A stretch of DNA of 64,000 nt from Lachnospiraceae bacterium (GCA_017621815.1 JAGASK010000031.1:16559-80558), one strand, 5' to 3'. Positions 33,626 to 43,799 are shown, counted from the first letter of the stretch. The notes: a model not told the origin generated them from the sequence alone. Numbers and translations: made by a program.

Positions 33626-34642
33626 TTATTTTTCCAAATCCACTGTCTTAAGAAGCTCCCTGATTTGTTCTACGGAAAGCCATTCCGTATTATTGCCTGA
33701 ACTGTAAGAAAAGCCCTCTTCTACCTTCTTACCGCTTGTATTAATCTTCTGCTTGTCATTCCATACCACCTGAGGATAAACAATAAAATGCTTATCATAT
33801 TCATAGGTAGTAGCGGAATCCTCCACCGTTACCATAATTTCATGCAGCTTTTCGCCGGGACGAATGCCGATTTCAGGCATCTTGCAGCCGGGAAGCATGG
33901 CTTCTGCCAAATCAGTGATTTTAAAGGAAGGTATTTTGCTGATAAAGGTTTCACCGCCTGTTGCTTCCTCCAGCGCTTTAATCACAAGCTCTACTCCCTG
34001 GGTTAAGCTAATCCAGAAACGGGTCATGCGGTAATCGGTAATAGGCAGTTCATTTCCGCCGTTTTTAATAATATTGTGAAATACCGGAATGATTGAGCCC
34101 CGGCTTCCAGCCACGTTGCCGTAGCGCACAATAGAAAAGTTGATATCCTTGGTTCCCGCATATGCATTTGCTGCAATAAACAGCTTGTCCGATACCAGTT
34201 TGGTGCCGCCGTACAAATTGACAGGATTAACTGCCTTGTCCGTGGAAAGGGCAACTACTTTCTTTACATTGGTATCAAGAGCCGCATCAATAATATTCTG
34301 GGCCCCGTTAATATTGGTTTTAATCGCTTCATTGGGATTGTATTCACAGGCCGGAACCTGCTTTAAGGCTGCTGCATGAATCACATAATCCACACCCTCA
34401 AAGGCTCTCATCAGCCTTTCCTTATCCCTGACATCGCCGATAAAGAATCTCATCTTATCAGCATATTCCTTAAATTCCCTCTCCATCATGAACTGCTTGA
34501 ATTCATCACGGGAATAGATAATAATTTTCCTGGGATTATAATGAGTCAATACATATTTTGTAAAGCATTTACCAAAGGAACCGGTTCCTCCGGTAATAAG
34601 AATTGTTTTATTATCCAATAACATATTATTATTCAATGACAT
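33626..34642 (-). CDS. UDP-N-acetylglucosamine 4,6-dehydratase (PseB/FlaA1-like)
   Basis: A 338-residue extended short-chain dehydrogenase/reductase that makes UDP-4-keto-6-deoxy sugar from UDP-GlcNAc. Nucleotide loop ITGGTGSFGKCF, IIIYSRDEFKQ (a PseB signature), AAALKQVPACEYNP, catalytic STDKAVNPVNLYGGTK with Asp-Lys and Tyr, and SIVRYGNVAGSRGSIIP. The C-terminal extension after 290 is variable. It is the last gene before the terminator, 68 nt after the propeller-HD-GYP gene. The rest of a pseudaminic/legionaminic pathway is not in the window, so the keto-sugar presumably feeds another deoxy-amino-sugar route such as QuiNAc or FucNAc. Confidence 0.88.
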   Translation of the reverse strand: MSLNNNMLLDNKTILITGGTGSFGKCFTKYVLTHYNPRKIIIYSRDEFKQFMMEREFKEYADKMRFFIGDVRDKERLMRAFEGVDYVIHAAALKQVPACEYNPNEAIKTNINGAQNIIDAALDTNVKKVVALSTDKAVNPVNLYGGTKLVSDKLFIAANAYAGTKDINFSIVRYGNVAGSRGSIIPVFHNIIKNGGNELPITDYRMTRFWISLTQGVELVIKALEEATGGETFISKIPSFKITDLAEAMLPGCKMPEIGIRPGEKLHEIMVTVEDSATTYEYDKHFIVYPQVVWNDKQKINTSGKKVEEGFSYSSGNNTEWLSVEQIRELLKTVDLEK

Positions 34643-34710
34643 AAACGCGCCTCCAACTGTTTACTACTTTACATAGTGTATCATGATTTTCATGTAACAT
34701 CAAATTTTTT

Positions 34711-37683
34711 TCAAAATTCTATTTTATTTCCGTCAAGGTCTACAGGCACACTGCCTTCCTCTATCATCTGCAGCATAACAGGTACAATTTCAGCATCAAA
34801 CTGTGTGCCTGCCCCTTTTTTCAATTCGCTGATAATCGTTTCCGTATCAAGAGCCTTGCGGTAACACCTTGCATTGGACATGGCATCATAAGCATCGGCA
34901 ACACCAATAATACGTGCCACCAGAGGAATCTCTTTTCCCTTAAGCCCCATACAATAACCTGTTCCGTCATAACGCTCATGATGATAACTGGCTCCGTCGG
35001 CGATTCCCGGAAGAGCTGTACATTCCTTCAAAATCTCTCCTCCGATTTTCGGATGTGTCCTGATTACATCCATTTCTTCCTCAGTCAGTTTCCCTTCCTT
35101 TTTCAAGATGCTGTCAGGAATACCGATTTTACCGATATCGTGCATCAGTGCAATATAAAAAATCCTTTCCTGGTCAAGTTCCGGAAGCTGCAGTCTTTTT
35201 GCCAACTCACGGGAATAATAAGCAACCCTGATGGAATGACCGTTTGTATATTTATCCTTGGCATCAATGGTCTTGGCAAATGCTTTCAGGAACTGGTCAA
35301 TAATATCCTGATACTCCTTCTGCCGTTTTCTGATATTCCTGATTTTAGTACGGGCAATCAGGTAACTGATTCCGGCAAGTGCCGCCAATACCACCGCCAT
35401 GACCAATATCCAGAAAAAGGAATATTCCGTTAGCTTCTTTTCCTTATGGATGGAAACCCGGTATTCATGAATCTCCCCGGTATCGGAAGGATTATAAATT
35501 TTCAAATAAAAAATATAATCCCCGCCTGGAAGATTCGTGTAGCTGACGCTGCTGCTCTTTTCATCCTTAATCACCGTCTCCTGCTCATCAAAACCCTGAA
35601 GATAATAAGACATATTGCTTACCGTGGTTCCGGTATAAGAAAGGGTAGAAAAATCAATCGTGATACGTGTTGCATTTTTATCAACAGACAACTCTGCAGG
35701 ATGACTGTATATCTCATCATCTACTCTTATTTCATTAACGATTCCCTTAGGAAGAGGATTGTATGCCGCAGAAAACCGGAATATGCTGATTCCGCTTCTG
35801 GTTGCAAGATAGAGCGTACCATCCTCATCCACATAATTCCATGTATTGGCATTTAAGGAACCTGTCAGGCCAAAAGAAAAACCGTACAATATCGTCTCTG
35901 CCTGCTCTCCCTCAAGAAGAGCTTTCTTATCCACAGCCAAAATCCCGTTATTCTGCATTATCCACAATCGGTCATCTTTTTCATAAAAATCAAAAACGCT
36001 TCCGGCGCTTTTTTCAAAATTTGTCAGTTTTCTAAAAGAACCTTCTTCAAAATAATAAAGGCTGCTACCGGCACTGACAAACCAGCCATTTCCCTCTGCA
36101 TCCTGAAGGAGCCTTAAAACCACCCCTTCACTCAGACCCTCACTATAACTGTAATTGATAATTTCATCGCCTGCAATTTTATAAATTCCACCGCCATCGG
36201 TTCCTGCGTATAAAGCTCCGTCCTCATCCTCCGACAAACACAAAACAGTGCCGTTTGCAAGCCCGTTTTCATCATCTTTCGCATAATTTCTGACCACCCT
36301 GCCGTTTTGAATAATGCTGATTCCCTCCTGGGTGCCAACCGCCACAGAACCATCCGAGAGCGGCAAAATAACTCTTACTCCTTCATTTACAAGCCCTTCT
36401 TCGCTTCCATAACAGCAGATCTCCCCTGTTGCCGAATCATAACTTACCGCACCGTTTCCGTAATAAGTAGCAATCCAGACAAGCCCGTCATCCGATACCG
36501 CTATATGACGGATCCTGTCATCTCCAAGCAGCCGGGTCAAAGCATTTCTCACCGGCTCCCAGTTTTCATTATACATAAGGAGGCCATCATCTGTGCCTGC
36601 ATAATACACATTTTCCTGTTTCACGACCGCATTCAGGGCTTTTCCGTAAAGCCCGGCTGCTTCATTAGGAGTTTCAAAACAACCTTTGGAGTATTTCACG
36701 ACTCCCAAAGCAGTTGATGCCAGCCAGATATTTCCCTCATAATCAAGAACTGCCGCATTTACAGAGGAAGCCTTTTTATCCTCGCCGAATTCGTAAAAGC
36801 TTCCATCCGGCATAAGCCATCCAAACCCTTTCAGCCCGGATATCAACACCGAACCGTCCCTGCATTCGCGAATCTGATTGTGAGTGGTTACTTGCCCGGT
36901 TTCGTAAATCGTCACTTCAAAAGATTCCTCATCCAGATCTTCGTCCTTGCAGATGATTTTCGCAAACTCATTTTCAGAGGTTCCCAGATAAACCTCCCCC
37001 TGTTTTCCTCCGGAAAGGCAATAGATATCCTTTCCTTCAAAAAACATGTCGGATTTAAGTTCCCCTGCCACTTTGTCCTGTGCCACCACTTCGCAGATGC
37101 CCTCATTTAAGCAGCACCATATTCTTCCGTAACTATCAACAGCAAGCGAATAGATAATATTCCCTGACAATTTTTCATCCTCAACAGGAGTGAGCACACC
37201 GTTCTCAATTTTTCCAAGCCCTGAATTGGAAGCTGCGTAAATTATGCCGTCCGATCCCTCGGCAAAATCACGAATACACAGAAAAGAACGGTTTTCCGGT
37301 CCCTCCACCCTGGTAAACTGCTCATTTTCATATACAAAGACTCCCGCATCATTGGTTCCGATAAAAAGCCTGCCTTGAGAATCCTCATAAAGCGAACGCA
37401 CTGAAGATGAGGAAATTCCCGGCTTTTCTTCACTGAAATTTTTAAAATAAGTTCCGTCATAACGAATCAGTCCGCCGTAGCTGCCAATCCAGATATAGCC
37501 GTCATCAGTCTGAATTACCACATTGGCTTCCCCGGTAGGCAGTCCGCTTTGTTCATTATATATATTAACAACATAATCTCCGAATGCAGCTTCCTGCTCA
37601 GCTGCACTGACAGATTCAAAATTCAGGAATGAAAAACACAATATTATTACAGACATTAATATTCGTGAAATTCTTTTTTTCAT
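34711..37683 (-). CDS. Periplasmic two-component-type propeller sensor fused to an HD-GYP domain
   Basis: About 990 residues from ATG 37683 (gggtgg upstream). Signal peptide at about 1-27. Two seven-bladed-type propellers (about 30-635) are built from repeats such as DDGYIWIGSYGGLIRYDG and DGALYAGTDGGGIYKI. A Y_Y_Y-like beta domain (about 640-720), a membrane segment (about 735-757), a short coiled coil, and an HD-GYP domain (about 770-975) with HSIRVAYYSREL, ALMHDIGKIGIP and HHERYDGTGYCMG follow. The GYP proline is replaced by cysteine while the HD metal residues remain, so phosphodiesterase activity is plausible but unproven. It lies 22 nt after the GT39-like gene, inside the polysaccharide cluster. 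The ligand might be an extracellular glycan, as for hybrid propeller sensors of Bacteroides. Confidence 0.9.
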   Translation of the reverse strand: MKKRISRILMSVIILCFSFLNFESVSAAEQEAAFGDYVVNIYNEQSGLPTGEANVVIQTDDGYIWIGSYGGLIRYDGTYFKNFSEEKPGISSSSVRSLYEDSQGRLFIGTNDAGVFVYENEQFTRVEGPENRSFLCIRDFAEGSDGIIYAASNSGLGKIENGVLTPVEDEKLSGNIIYSLAVDSYGRIWCCLNEGICEVVAQDKVAGELKSDMFFEGKDIYCLSGGKQGEVYLGTSENEFAKIICKDEDLDEESFEVTIYETGQVTTHNQIRECRDGSVLISGLKGFGWLMPDGSFYEFGEDKKASSVNAAVLDYEGNIWLASTALGVVKYSKGCFETPNEAAGLYGKALNAVVKQENVYYAGTDDGLLMYNENWEPVRNALTRLLGDDRIRHIAVSDDGLVWIATYYGNGAVSYDSATGEICCYGSEEGLVNEGVRVILPLSDGSVAVGTQEGISIIQNGRVVRNYAKDDENGLANGTVLCLSEDEDGALYAGTDGGGIYKIAGDEIINYSYSEGLSEGVVLRLLQDAEGNGWFVSAGSSLYYFEEGSFRKLTNFEKSAGSVFDFYEKDDRLWIMQNNGILAVDKKALLEGEQAETILYGFSFGLTGSLNANTWNYVDEDGTLYLATRSGISIFRFSAAYNPLPKGIVNEIRVDDEIYSHPAELSVDKNATRITIDFSTLSYTGTTVSNMSYYLQGFDEQETVIKDEKSSSVSYTNLPGGDYIFYLKIYNPSDTGEIHEYRVSIHKEKKLTEYSFFWILVMAVVLAALAGISYLIARTKIRNIRKRQKEYQDIIDQFLKAFAKTIDAKDKYTNGHSIRVAYYSRELAKRLQLPELDQERIFYIALMHDIGKIGIPDSILKKEGKLTEEEMDVIRTHPKIGGEILKECTALPGIADGASYHHERYDGTGYCMGLKGKEIPLVARIIGVADAYDAMSNARCYRKALDTETIISELKKGAGTQFDAEIVPVMLQMIEEGSVPVDLDGNKIEF

Positions 37684-37705
37684 GTTACCACCCAAACAAA
37701 AGTTT

Positions 37706-39385
37706 TCAGTTCATTTCATATAGCGTCCAAAGTTCTTTTTCCGCAATAACCCTGAAGCTGCTCAGATTTTCATTGCTTTGAAGGAGCCGTAAAAGACACT
37801 CCTCCTGATTGTCATAATCAGCCACATATACAAGCAGCTTACTGCTGTCCGAAATCTTATTATCCGTAATCTCCTCCCGGTTTCCCTGGCTTGCAAGATA
37901 AACCTCAGGAAATTCCATTAATTCATCGGAAAGCCGCCAGACATTGTCCGGTGAAGCCTCATTATAAAATACCACTACCGGCACATCCCTGTTTTCCTTT
38001 ACATATTCCATCGTCTGCTTTTCTTCTTCATACAGAAAGAATACCTTTCCGTTTTTCAGCGCTGTCCCGTCAGTCAGAAGAACGGCTCCAAGCAATATAA
38101 GTCCTGCTGCCGGCTTCCATTTATCCTTTTTTATTAAAAGACTGACCGGAGTACATAAAAAATATAAAAGCAAAAAGAGCAGTATGCCGTAAACCGGAAG
38201 CTGATAACGGTTAGAGGTTTCTCCCAGAAGAAGCGCCGTCTTGGAAACCGTAAAGAAGTAGCCTGCGCAGGAAAAAAGCAAAAGTAAAACCGCCTGCTTT
38301 GTTTCCTGTCCCTGCCGGGTACTTAAGCCGTTTGTATCCGGCTTCCCCGCCGGTCTCCTTTTTATCCAATACACGGTAATCCCTGCAAGGCAGATGCACA
38401 AAAGCCATACACAAAGCCAGCCGTTTACCACATAATCATCAAACAGTCCTGTAAAAAAGCGGAGCCTTTCCAGGGTATTTCCCGCATTCCCGAATTCACT
38501 GACAGCCTCTGTTCCCCGGTATCCCCGGAAAATATGAGCCATGCTGGAGGGATAATATATAATTGCTGCAAGCAGTCCTGCTGCGCAGGAAAGTGCATAC
38601 AAAAACAGTTCCTTGATTTTTTTACTCTTAAAAAAGAGAAAACACATTCCCACGCCCATAAAGAAATGAAAAATAATATAGTAATACTGGGTCATGAAAC
38701 CCAGAAATACCGTCAATGCCGTGGGTATCAGAAACCCGATACCGAAGTCCTGTTTTTTGATTGCCCGGATATGAAGACAGGCAAGAAGCAGCACAAACAA
38801 GGTAAGCCACTGATACATTCTGATAAACATGACACCTGAAATCACCGCTGCCGAGAACCCCCAGAACAGGCACACTGCAAAAGCCATAAAAACGCTGTAC
38901 CTTCGGTTCTTTTCTTTTGCTTCGGCGCTGACACCTGCAGGTTCCTCTTCTAAAAGACACCTGTATACAAGATATGCAAGCAGACAAAAACCGGGAATAT
39001 AAGCCAGTATATTAACTCCTATTCCAAGCCATTTACTGAACACCCCGGGAAACAGGGAACAGACGGTATGGAGAATATAGTAATAAAGGGGCGGATGCAC
39101 ATCCCATGACTGCATCTGTTTCACTACCTGATAGCGGAACTGTTCTCCCTCAAGCACCACAAAATCATTGCGGAAGCTGTCTCTTGACAGCCACTGCCTG
39201 TCATTTACAAACAGCCCTGCCGTTTTGTTGGTAGAATAATAGGAATAAAATTCATCCTCATGAAAGCCTGACTTTCTGTTTCCGTAATAAAACAGCACCG
39301 CCAGCTGCAGAAGCAGCAAAACAATAAAAGCTGCCGCCGTGATTATTTTCTTCCTTCTATCCTGTATCTTTCCTAATGAATTCAT
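37706..39385 (-). CDS. GT39/ArnT-like membrane glycosyltransferase
   Basis: A 559-residue polytopic protein with about 11-12 hydrophobic segments. The first extracytoplasmic loop carries HEDEFYSYY with the acidic DE pair typical of GT-C enzymes and then DVHPPLYYYILH, a hallmark of the dolichyl/undecaprenyl-phosphate-sugar-using PMT/ArnT group. Expected to move a sugar from undecaprenyl phosphate to an acceptor outside the membrane. The likely donor-maker is the GtrB-like enzyme at the head of the cluster. 3 nt from the preceding GT2 gene. Confidence 0.85.
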   Translation of the reverse strand: MNSLGKIQDRRKKIITAAAFIVLLLLQLAVLFYYGNRKSGFHEDEFYSYYSTNKTAGLFVNDRQWLSRDSFRNDFVVLEGEQFRYQVVKQMQSWDVHPPLYYYILHTVCSLFPGVFSKWLGIGVNILAYIPGFCLLAYLVYRCLLEEEPAGVSAEAKEKNRRYSVFMAFAVCLFWGFSAAVISGVMFIRMYQWLTLFVLLLACLHIRAIKKQDFGIGFLIPTALTVFLGFMTQYYYIIFHFFMGVGMCFLFFKSKKIKELFLYALSCAAGLLAAIIYYPSSMAHIFRGYRGTEAVSEFGNAGNTLERLRFFTGLFDDYVVNGWLCVWLLCICLAGITVYWIKRRPAGKPDTNGLSTRQGQETKQAVLLLLFSCAGYFFTVSKTALLLGETSNRYQLPVYGILLFLLLYFLCTPVSLLIKKDKWKPAAGLILLGAVLLTDGTALKNGKVFFLYEEEKQTMEYVKENRDVPVVVFYNEASPDNVWRLSDELMEFPEVYLASQGNREEITDNKISDSSKLLVYVADYDNQEECLLRLLQSNENLSSFRVIAEKELWTLYEMN

Positions 39386-39388
39386 TCT

Positions 39389-40390
39389 TTACTCCAGATT
39401 CTTTAATTTTGCATGTACCTTCCTGACAAAGGCGGGCGCAACAGCAAACAGCATCAGATAATTTTTATTCTTCTTCGTCAGATAAGGATTCTGCTTTATT
39501 TCCTTTTTGTGCCCTTTTAAATAAGCACATACCTGCATATAAAATTCATTATCCCTGTTCATCATGGATATGGGAATATGCAGCATATAATCCAGCCGCT
39601 GGAACAGCGCAAAGCGCACCGCTTCCTGCTTCAAATCGGGATAATCCTGTTCCACGATTTTTTCCACTCTGTCCGCATTATTTACAATATCCGTAAAAAC
39701 CCTTGGAAATTCATTTTTATTTCTGGTTCTGGTATTGCTTCCATAACGGTAAAACACGTGATAATCCTGTTCCGGCAAAACAGCAATTACAGGAATCTTC
39801 GGAAGAAGATTTACAAGAAGCCTGAAATCCTCATTCAGTTCCCCCTCAGGAAATCTCTCATCCTTAAGCAAAGCTGCCGCAGTCAGTTTCGTGCAGAAGG
39901 AACAGTCTCCTCTGTGCAGAAGCAGCTCCCTCATAAAACGCCTGCTTTCCCAAAGCTCCGCTTCCCCCGGCGGCACACATACATCCGGCATTCTGTTTCC
40001 CTGTTCATCAATTTCATCCCGGGAAACCTGAACCATAAGCAGATTCTCCTGCAGAGCCACCGCAAGAAGACGTTCATACATCTGAGGTTCTATATAATCA
40101 TCGCTGTCCACAAATCCGATAAAATCTCCTCTTGCCTTTTCTATTCCCAGATTTCTGGCTGTGGAAACACCTCCGTTTTCCTTATGAAATACCCGGATGC
40201 GCTTATCCTCTAAAGCAAACTTTTCCGCCATGGCGCCGCTGTTGTCCGTGGAGCCGTCATCCACCAGTATAATCTCCAGATTCCGGTAAGTCTGCCTGCG
40301 TATGGAATCCACACATCTTTGCAGATATTCTACAATATTATATATCGGCACTATTACGCTAATCAGTACCGGCCTTTCTTTTTTATCCAT
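39389..40390 (-). CDS. Glycosyltransferase family 2
   Basis: About 333 residues from ATG 40390 (gggaagg upstream; the longer TTG start is rejected). GT-A fold: VPIYNIVEYLQRCVDSI, VDDGSTDNSG, ARNLGIEKARGDFIGFVDSDDYI with the metal-binding DxD-type triplet. C-terminal basic helix ends without a membrane segment. A cytoplasmic enzyme adding one sugar to the lipid-linked repeat unit; donor and linkage cannot be told. 31 nt behind the GT4 gene. Confidence 0.9.
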   Translation of the reverse strand: MDKKERPVLISVIVPIYNIVEYLQRCVDSIRRQTYRNLEIILVDDGSTDNSGAMAEKFALEDKRIRVFHKENGGVSTARNLGIEKARGDFIGFVDSDDYIEPQMYERLLAVALQENLLMVQVSRDEIDEQGNRMPDVCVPPGEAELWESRRFMRELLLHRGDCSFCTKLTAAALLKDERFPEGELNEDFRLLVNLLPKIPVIAVLPEQDYHVFYRYGSNTRTRNKNEFPRVFTDIVNNADRVEKIVEQDYPDLKQEAVRFALFQRLDYMLHIPISMMNRDNEFYMQVCAYLKGHKKEIKQNPYLTKKNKNYLMLFAVAPAFVRKVHAKLKNLE

Positions 40391-40421
40391 GACTTCCTTC
40401 CCTCTCAAAATACCCCTGTCC

Positions 40422-41639
40422 TTAAAATCCTGCTTCCCTCATCATGATTCCATACATTTTTCCCGGTGCAATTACCGGCGCAGGACTTAACGGTCCTTCC
40501 CCGGCAGGCTCTGCCTTTCCTTCCAGAATTCCTTTAGCAAACCGCAAAAGTTCATCTGCCGCATGCTCCGCATTCCAGAGTCCTGTTATGGTTTCATAGG
40601 CTGCCCTGCCCATTTTCCTGCATTTTTCTTTATCTCCGGCTAAAAGTAAAACTTTCTCTGCCATTTTCTCAAAGCTCCCCTCAGGGTAAACGAAGCCGTT
40701 TACTCCATGGCGGACTAAATAAGGAGCCGCTCCTGTCTGCACATTGGCCACCTCCGCGCAGCCGCTGTTCATGGCCTCATTGACCACTGCACCCCAGCCC
40801 TCCAGATAATTGCTGGTGAATACATGGATGTGGCAGCCCTCCATGATTTTCCGCACTTCTTCCGGCTTTCGGAAACCGTAGAAAACAAGCTTCTCTTCCA
40901 CTTCTTCCTCTGCAGCCTGTCTCTTAAGCTCTGCTTCCATTTCACCGCTTCCCACCATATGAATGCGAAAATCCTGAAAGCCGCCTTCCCTGCCTGCCCA
41001 CAGCTGTCTTTTTTCTTTCAGGAACTTTGCCAGCCTTATCATGAATTCAGGGTGCTTCAAAGGTATAAAACGCCCTGCCCAGACAATTTCAAGAGTATCT
41101 CCAAAAGGCTTTAAGCTTTCCCACTGCGCGAATGTATAATGCACTGTTTCAGGAAAATATCCCCATTTATACATCTTTCCCGGATATGCCCGGATGATAT
41201 GAAAATCCGAAGGCACATAAGCCCCGGCACAAAGAAGGTATACATTGTCTTTTCTGTATCTCGTATGGTCTTTATACTTGCGAATCAGTCCTTTGGGAGA
41301 AATTGCTTTCCACTGCCCTTCCCGGTACAGCCTTTCGCTGAGCCTTATTGTTGCCCTTCCCGCTTTCAGCCTTTCTCCAATCAGGTCCTCTCTTTCCGTC
41401 CAGCCTGCAATCAGAATATCACTTTCCATAATCAGCTGTCTGCATCTTGCTTCCTCTTCATACAGACATACCACGTAAGGAAGAGAAGTGCCGTCTGTCT
41501 GCCAGCCCATGGCAATTCTCTCCTGTTCCATAGGCTCAGTCTGAATAAAGTGAAATCCGGCTCCAAGGCGCTGATAGCAGGCATTTGAAAAAGGAATCTG
41601 ATGATGATTAATGTAATTTGATATAAAAGTAACTGTCAT
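40422..41639 (-). CDS. Glycosyltransferase family 4
   Basis: A 405-residue GT-B enzyme. N-terminal FISNYINHHQIPFSNACYQ, Rossmann linker, donor-binding IVWAGRFIPLKHPEFMIRLAK, GSGEMEAELKRQA and the EX7E motif EGWGAVVNEAMNSGC. Retaining transferase using a nucleotide sugar, expected at the cytoplasmic face on the lipid-linked repeat unit. Its ATG overlaps the stop of the preceding GT4 gene by 4 nt (ATGA), so both are translationally coupled. Confidence 0.9.
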   Translation of the reverse strand: MTVTFISNYINHHQIPFSNACYQRLGAGFHFIQTEPMEQERIAMGWQTDGTSLPYVVCLYEEEARCRQLIMESDILIAGWTEREDLIGERLKAGRATIRLSERLYREGQWKAISPKGLIRKYKDHTRYRKDNVYLLCAGAYVPSDFHIIRAYPGKMYKWGYFPETVHYTFAQWESLKPFGDTLEIVWAGRFIPLKHPEFMIRLAKFLKEKRQLWAGREGGFQDFRIHMVGSGEMEAELKRQAAEEEVEEKLVFYGFRKPEEVRKIMEGCHIHVFTSNYLEGWGAVVNEAMNSGCAEVANVQTGAAPYLVRHGVNGFVYPEGSFEKMAEKVLLLAGDKEKCRKMGRAAYETITGLWNAEHAADELLRFAKGILEGKAEPAGEGPLSPAPVIAPGKMYGIMMREAGF

Positions 41640-42952
41640 AACTGCGCTCCTGCAATATCACCGTATATTTCCATCAGCCTCCGGTAATTGGTTTCCCCGT
41701 CATGAGCCATCCCTGCCCGTCTTCTGCCTGCCCCGGAAAGCCGCTGTGTAAGGGAAACGCCTTCCTCATCCTTCTCATCCTCAAAAACCGATTCTATCAG
41801 CCGTGCCAGTGCAGGGACATCTCCGGGGTTAAAAAGCAGTCCTTCTTTTCCGTCAATCAGCATATCGGGAATACCGCCTGCTGCCGAAGCAACTACAGGA
41901 ACCCCAAGAAGCATTGCCTCTCCCACGGTATTGGGAGAATTCTCCAGAACCGATGCGCATACAAACACATTAGAGCTTAAAAATCGCTGCTTCATTTCTT
42001 CCTCTGTCAGCTTCCCCAGCATCACTACCCTGTCCTTAAGATGATACCTGCGAATCAGCTTCAGCAGATATTTGCCGTAAGCAGGGAGCTTTAGCTTTTC
42101 CTTCAGAGTCTTATTTGAAATAATGCTGTTTCCTGACACATACAAAACAGCATCCGGATATTTCTTTAAAATAAGAGGCATGGCCTCAAGCACAAAATGA
42201 AAGCCTTTTAAAGGATAATCCCCCTGTCCGAAAAAAATGCTGTGCTTTTCACAGTTCTCCTTTTGCCATTCTCCTTCGTAAAAGCCTCGGCGCATGGTCT
42301 CATTCATGCTGTGATAAACAGCCTTTCCGTTAATTTCCGCAGTTCCTTCCCTGTCAAAACGCGTCCTTCCCGTAATATGGCCTGTAAGCTTTAAGGCTTC
42401 CTTCTCATTCTCTCCCCGCAGCCTGAACTTTTCCTGCTGCTGTTTCAAAGAATCCTTTCTGATAAAATCCCGAAAGGTCACACTGCTGCACACCTTTTCC
42501 GGAAGCCCTGCCATATAAACTTCGGCAATCTTATAACACAATCCCTGAATGCCAATCAGCGTTTTCTCCGGCCTGCCAAAGGCCTTTACCGCTGCCATGG
42601 CATGAGGGAATTCCGTTCCGAATACATGCAGAATGTCTGGTTTAAAATCCGCAAAAATTTCCTGAAACCGCACTTCCATCCCGGAATCATAGCGCTCCGG
42701 ACAGCTTAAATTTTCCGGGAAAGCATAGCAGGGCACTCCTTTTACACAAAAATCCCCTGACTCATTTACTGCCGCACACACCTCCCGGTTTTCTGCCGGG
42801 AAACAAATTCCAAGCTCGATTTTTTTGTTCTTATCTTTCTCTGTCAGCTGCTCAAAAATGCCTGAAAGCCAGCCTTCCCGGTTGCTGTAGGGAAGCCTTA
42901 ACTCCCTGGCAATGGCAGGCAGCATAATATTGCAAACCCACAAAACCTTCAT
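41636..42952 (-). CDS. Glycosyltransferase family 4
   Basis: A 438-residue GT-B enzyme with an N-terminal acceptor domain (VLWVCNIMLPAIARELRLPYSNREGWLSG) and C-terminal donor domain: FFGQGDYPLKGFHFVLEAMPLI, RVVMLGKLTEEEM, and EX7E ENSPNTVGEAMLLGVPVVAS. The N-terminus (INxxLP then REGWL) recalls a subgroup of capsule GT4 enzymes. Overlaps the next gene; 3 nt after the GT2 gene upstream. Confidence 0.9.
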   Translation of the reverse strand: MKVLWVCNIMLPAIARELRLPYSNREGWLSGIFEQLTEKDKNKKIELGICFPAENREVCAAVNESGDFCVKGVPCYAFPENLSCPERYDSGMEVRFQEIFADFKPDILHVFGTEFPHAMAAVKAFGRPEKTLIGIQGLCYKIAEVYMAGLPEKVCSSVTFRDFIRKDSLKQQQEKFRLRGENEKEALKLTGHITGRTRFDREGTAEINGKAVYHSMNETMRRGFYEGEWQKENCEKHSIFFGQGDYPLKGFHFVLEAMPLILKKYPDAVLYVSGNSIISNKTLKEKLKLPAYGKYLLKLIRRYHLKDRVVMLGKLTEEEMKQRFLSSNVFVCASVLENSPNTVGEAMLLGVPVVASAAGGIPDMLIDGKEGLLFNPGDVPALARLIESVFEDEKDEEGVSLTQRLSGAGRRRAGMAHDGETNYRRLMEIYGDIAGAQL

Positions 42953-42955
42953 GAT

Positions 42956-43786
42956 CTATCCCTGCTTTCTTCCATATAACAGCCGTTTAAGGCTGTTGTA
43001 CCATCCGGCTGTTTTTTCATTTTCCGCAAGCTTTGTCCGAAGGGGCGCCAAAGTTATCCACAAAACAGCCTTAAACTTAAAAATCTGTCCACGGCTCATA
43101 TACTTATGCACAATTTCTTTATGCTCTTTTGCAGACACCTTTCTGTTTTCCTTTGTTTCCGAAAAGCCGCCGCCCTCATAGTCCGCAATCAAAATTTCTC
43201 CATAGACGCAACTGACTTTGTCCGGAAAATCCTTCTGAAAAAAACACCATAAAAACTGTTCATAATCCGCCCTCACCTTATATTCGGTCCGGAACGGATG
43301 GGCCAAAAGCAGCTTTCTGTCATAAAAACATGCCTGATGACAGGGTACATTCCGGTAGCAGCCAAAGGCATCCATTTCCGGATTGGAAAACACCTCCTGC
43401 CCGGTAAGTCTTTCATAAATATTTCCATAATAAATCCCCTGCTCTGAGGGATTTTCCTGTATAAGCGCTGCCACCTTTGACAGAACATTTTCATCATAAA
43501 AGGCATCCCCGCAGTTTAAAAAGTACACATATCTGCCTTTTGCTTCACCGGCTGCCTGATTCATGGCATCATAAATGCCCTTATCCTTTTTCTGAATCAC
43601 CTTGATGCGCTTTTCTCCCTGCTCTATCAGTCCGAAAGCATAAGAAAGGGAGCCGTCCTCTGACATGCCGTCCTTTATAATCACTTCAAAATCATTATAT
43701 TTTTGGTTCAAAATACTGTCCAGGGTGCTTTTCAGCTTCTCTCCCGGGTTTAAGCATACAACAAGAATGGAAAATTTCACATCCAT
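42956..43786 (-). CDS. Glycosyltransferase family 2 (short WcaA-like form)
   Basis: A 276-residue GT-A enzyme: FSILVVCLNPGEKLKSTLDSIL, IIKDGMSEDGS, DKGIYDAMNQAAGEAKGRYVYFLNCGDAF. In this subgroup the DxD-like position reads NCGDAF, as here. Last 60 residues are basic (KFKAVLWITLAPLRTKL), perhaps membrane-associated. Lies between the EpsG-like polymerase gene (13 nt) and the GT4 gene (3 nt). Confidence 0.88.
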   Translation of the reverse strand: MDVKFSILVVCLNPGEKLKSTLDSILNQKYNDFEVIIKDGMSEDGSLSYAFGLIEQGEKRIKVIQKKDKGIYDAMNQAAGEAKGRYVYFLNCGDAFYDENVLSKVAALIQENPSEQGIYYGNIYERLTGQEVFSNPEMDAFGCYRNVPCHQACFYDRKLLLAHPFRTEYKVRADYEQFLWCFFQKDFPDKVSCVYGEILIADYEGGGFSETKENRKVSAKEHKEIVHKYMSRGQIFKFKAVLWITLAPLRTKLAENEKTAGWYNSLKRLLYGRKQG

Positions 43787-43799
43787 TTCGCAAACACCT

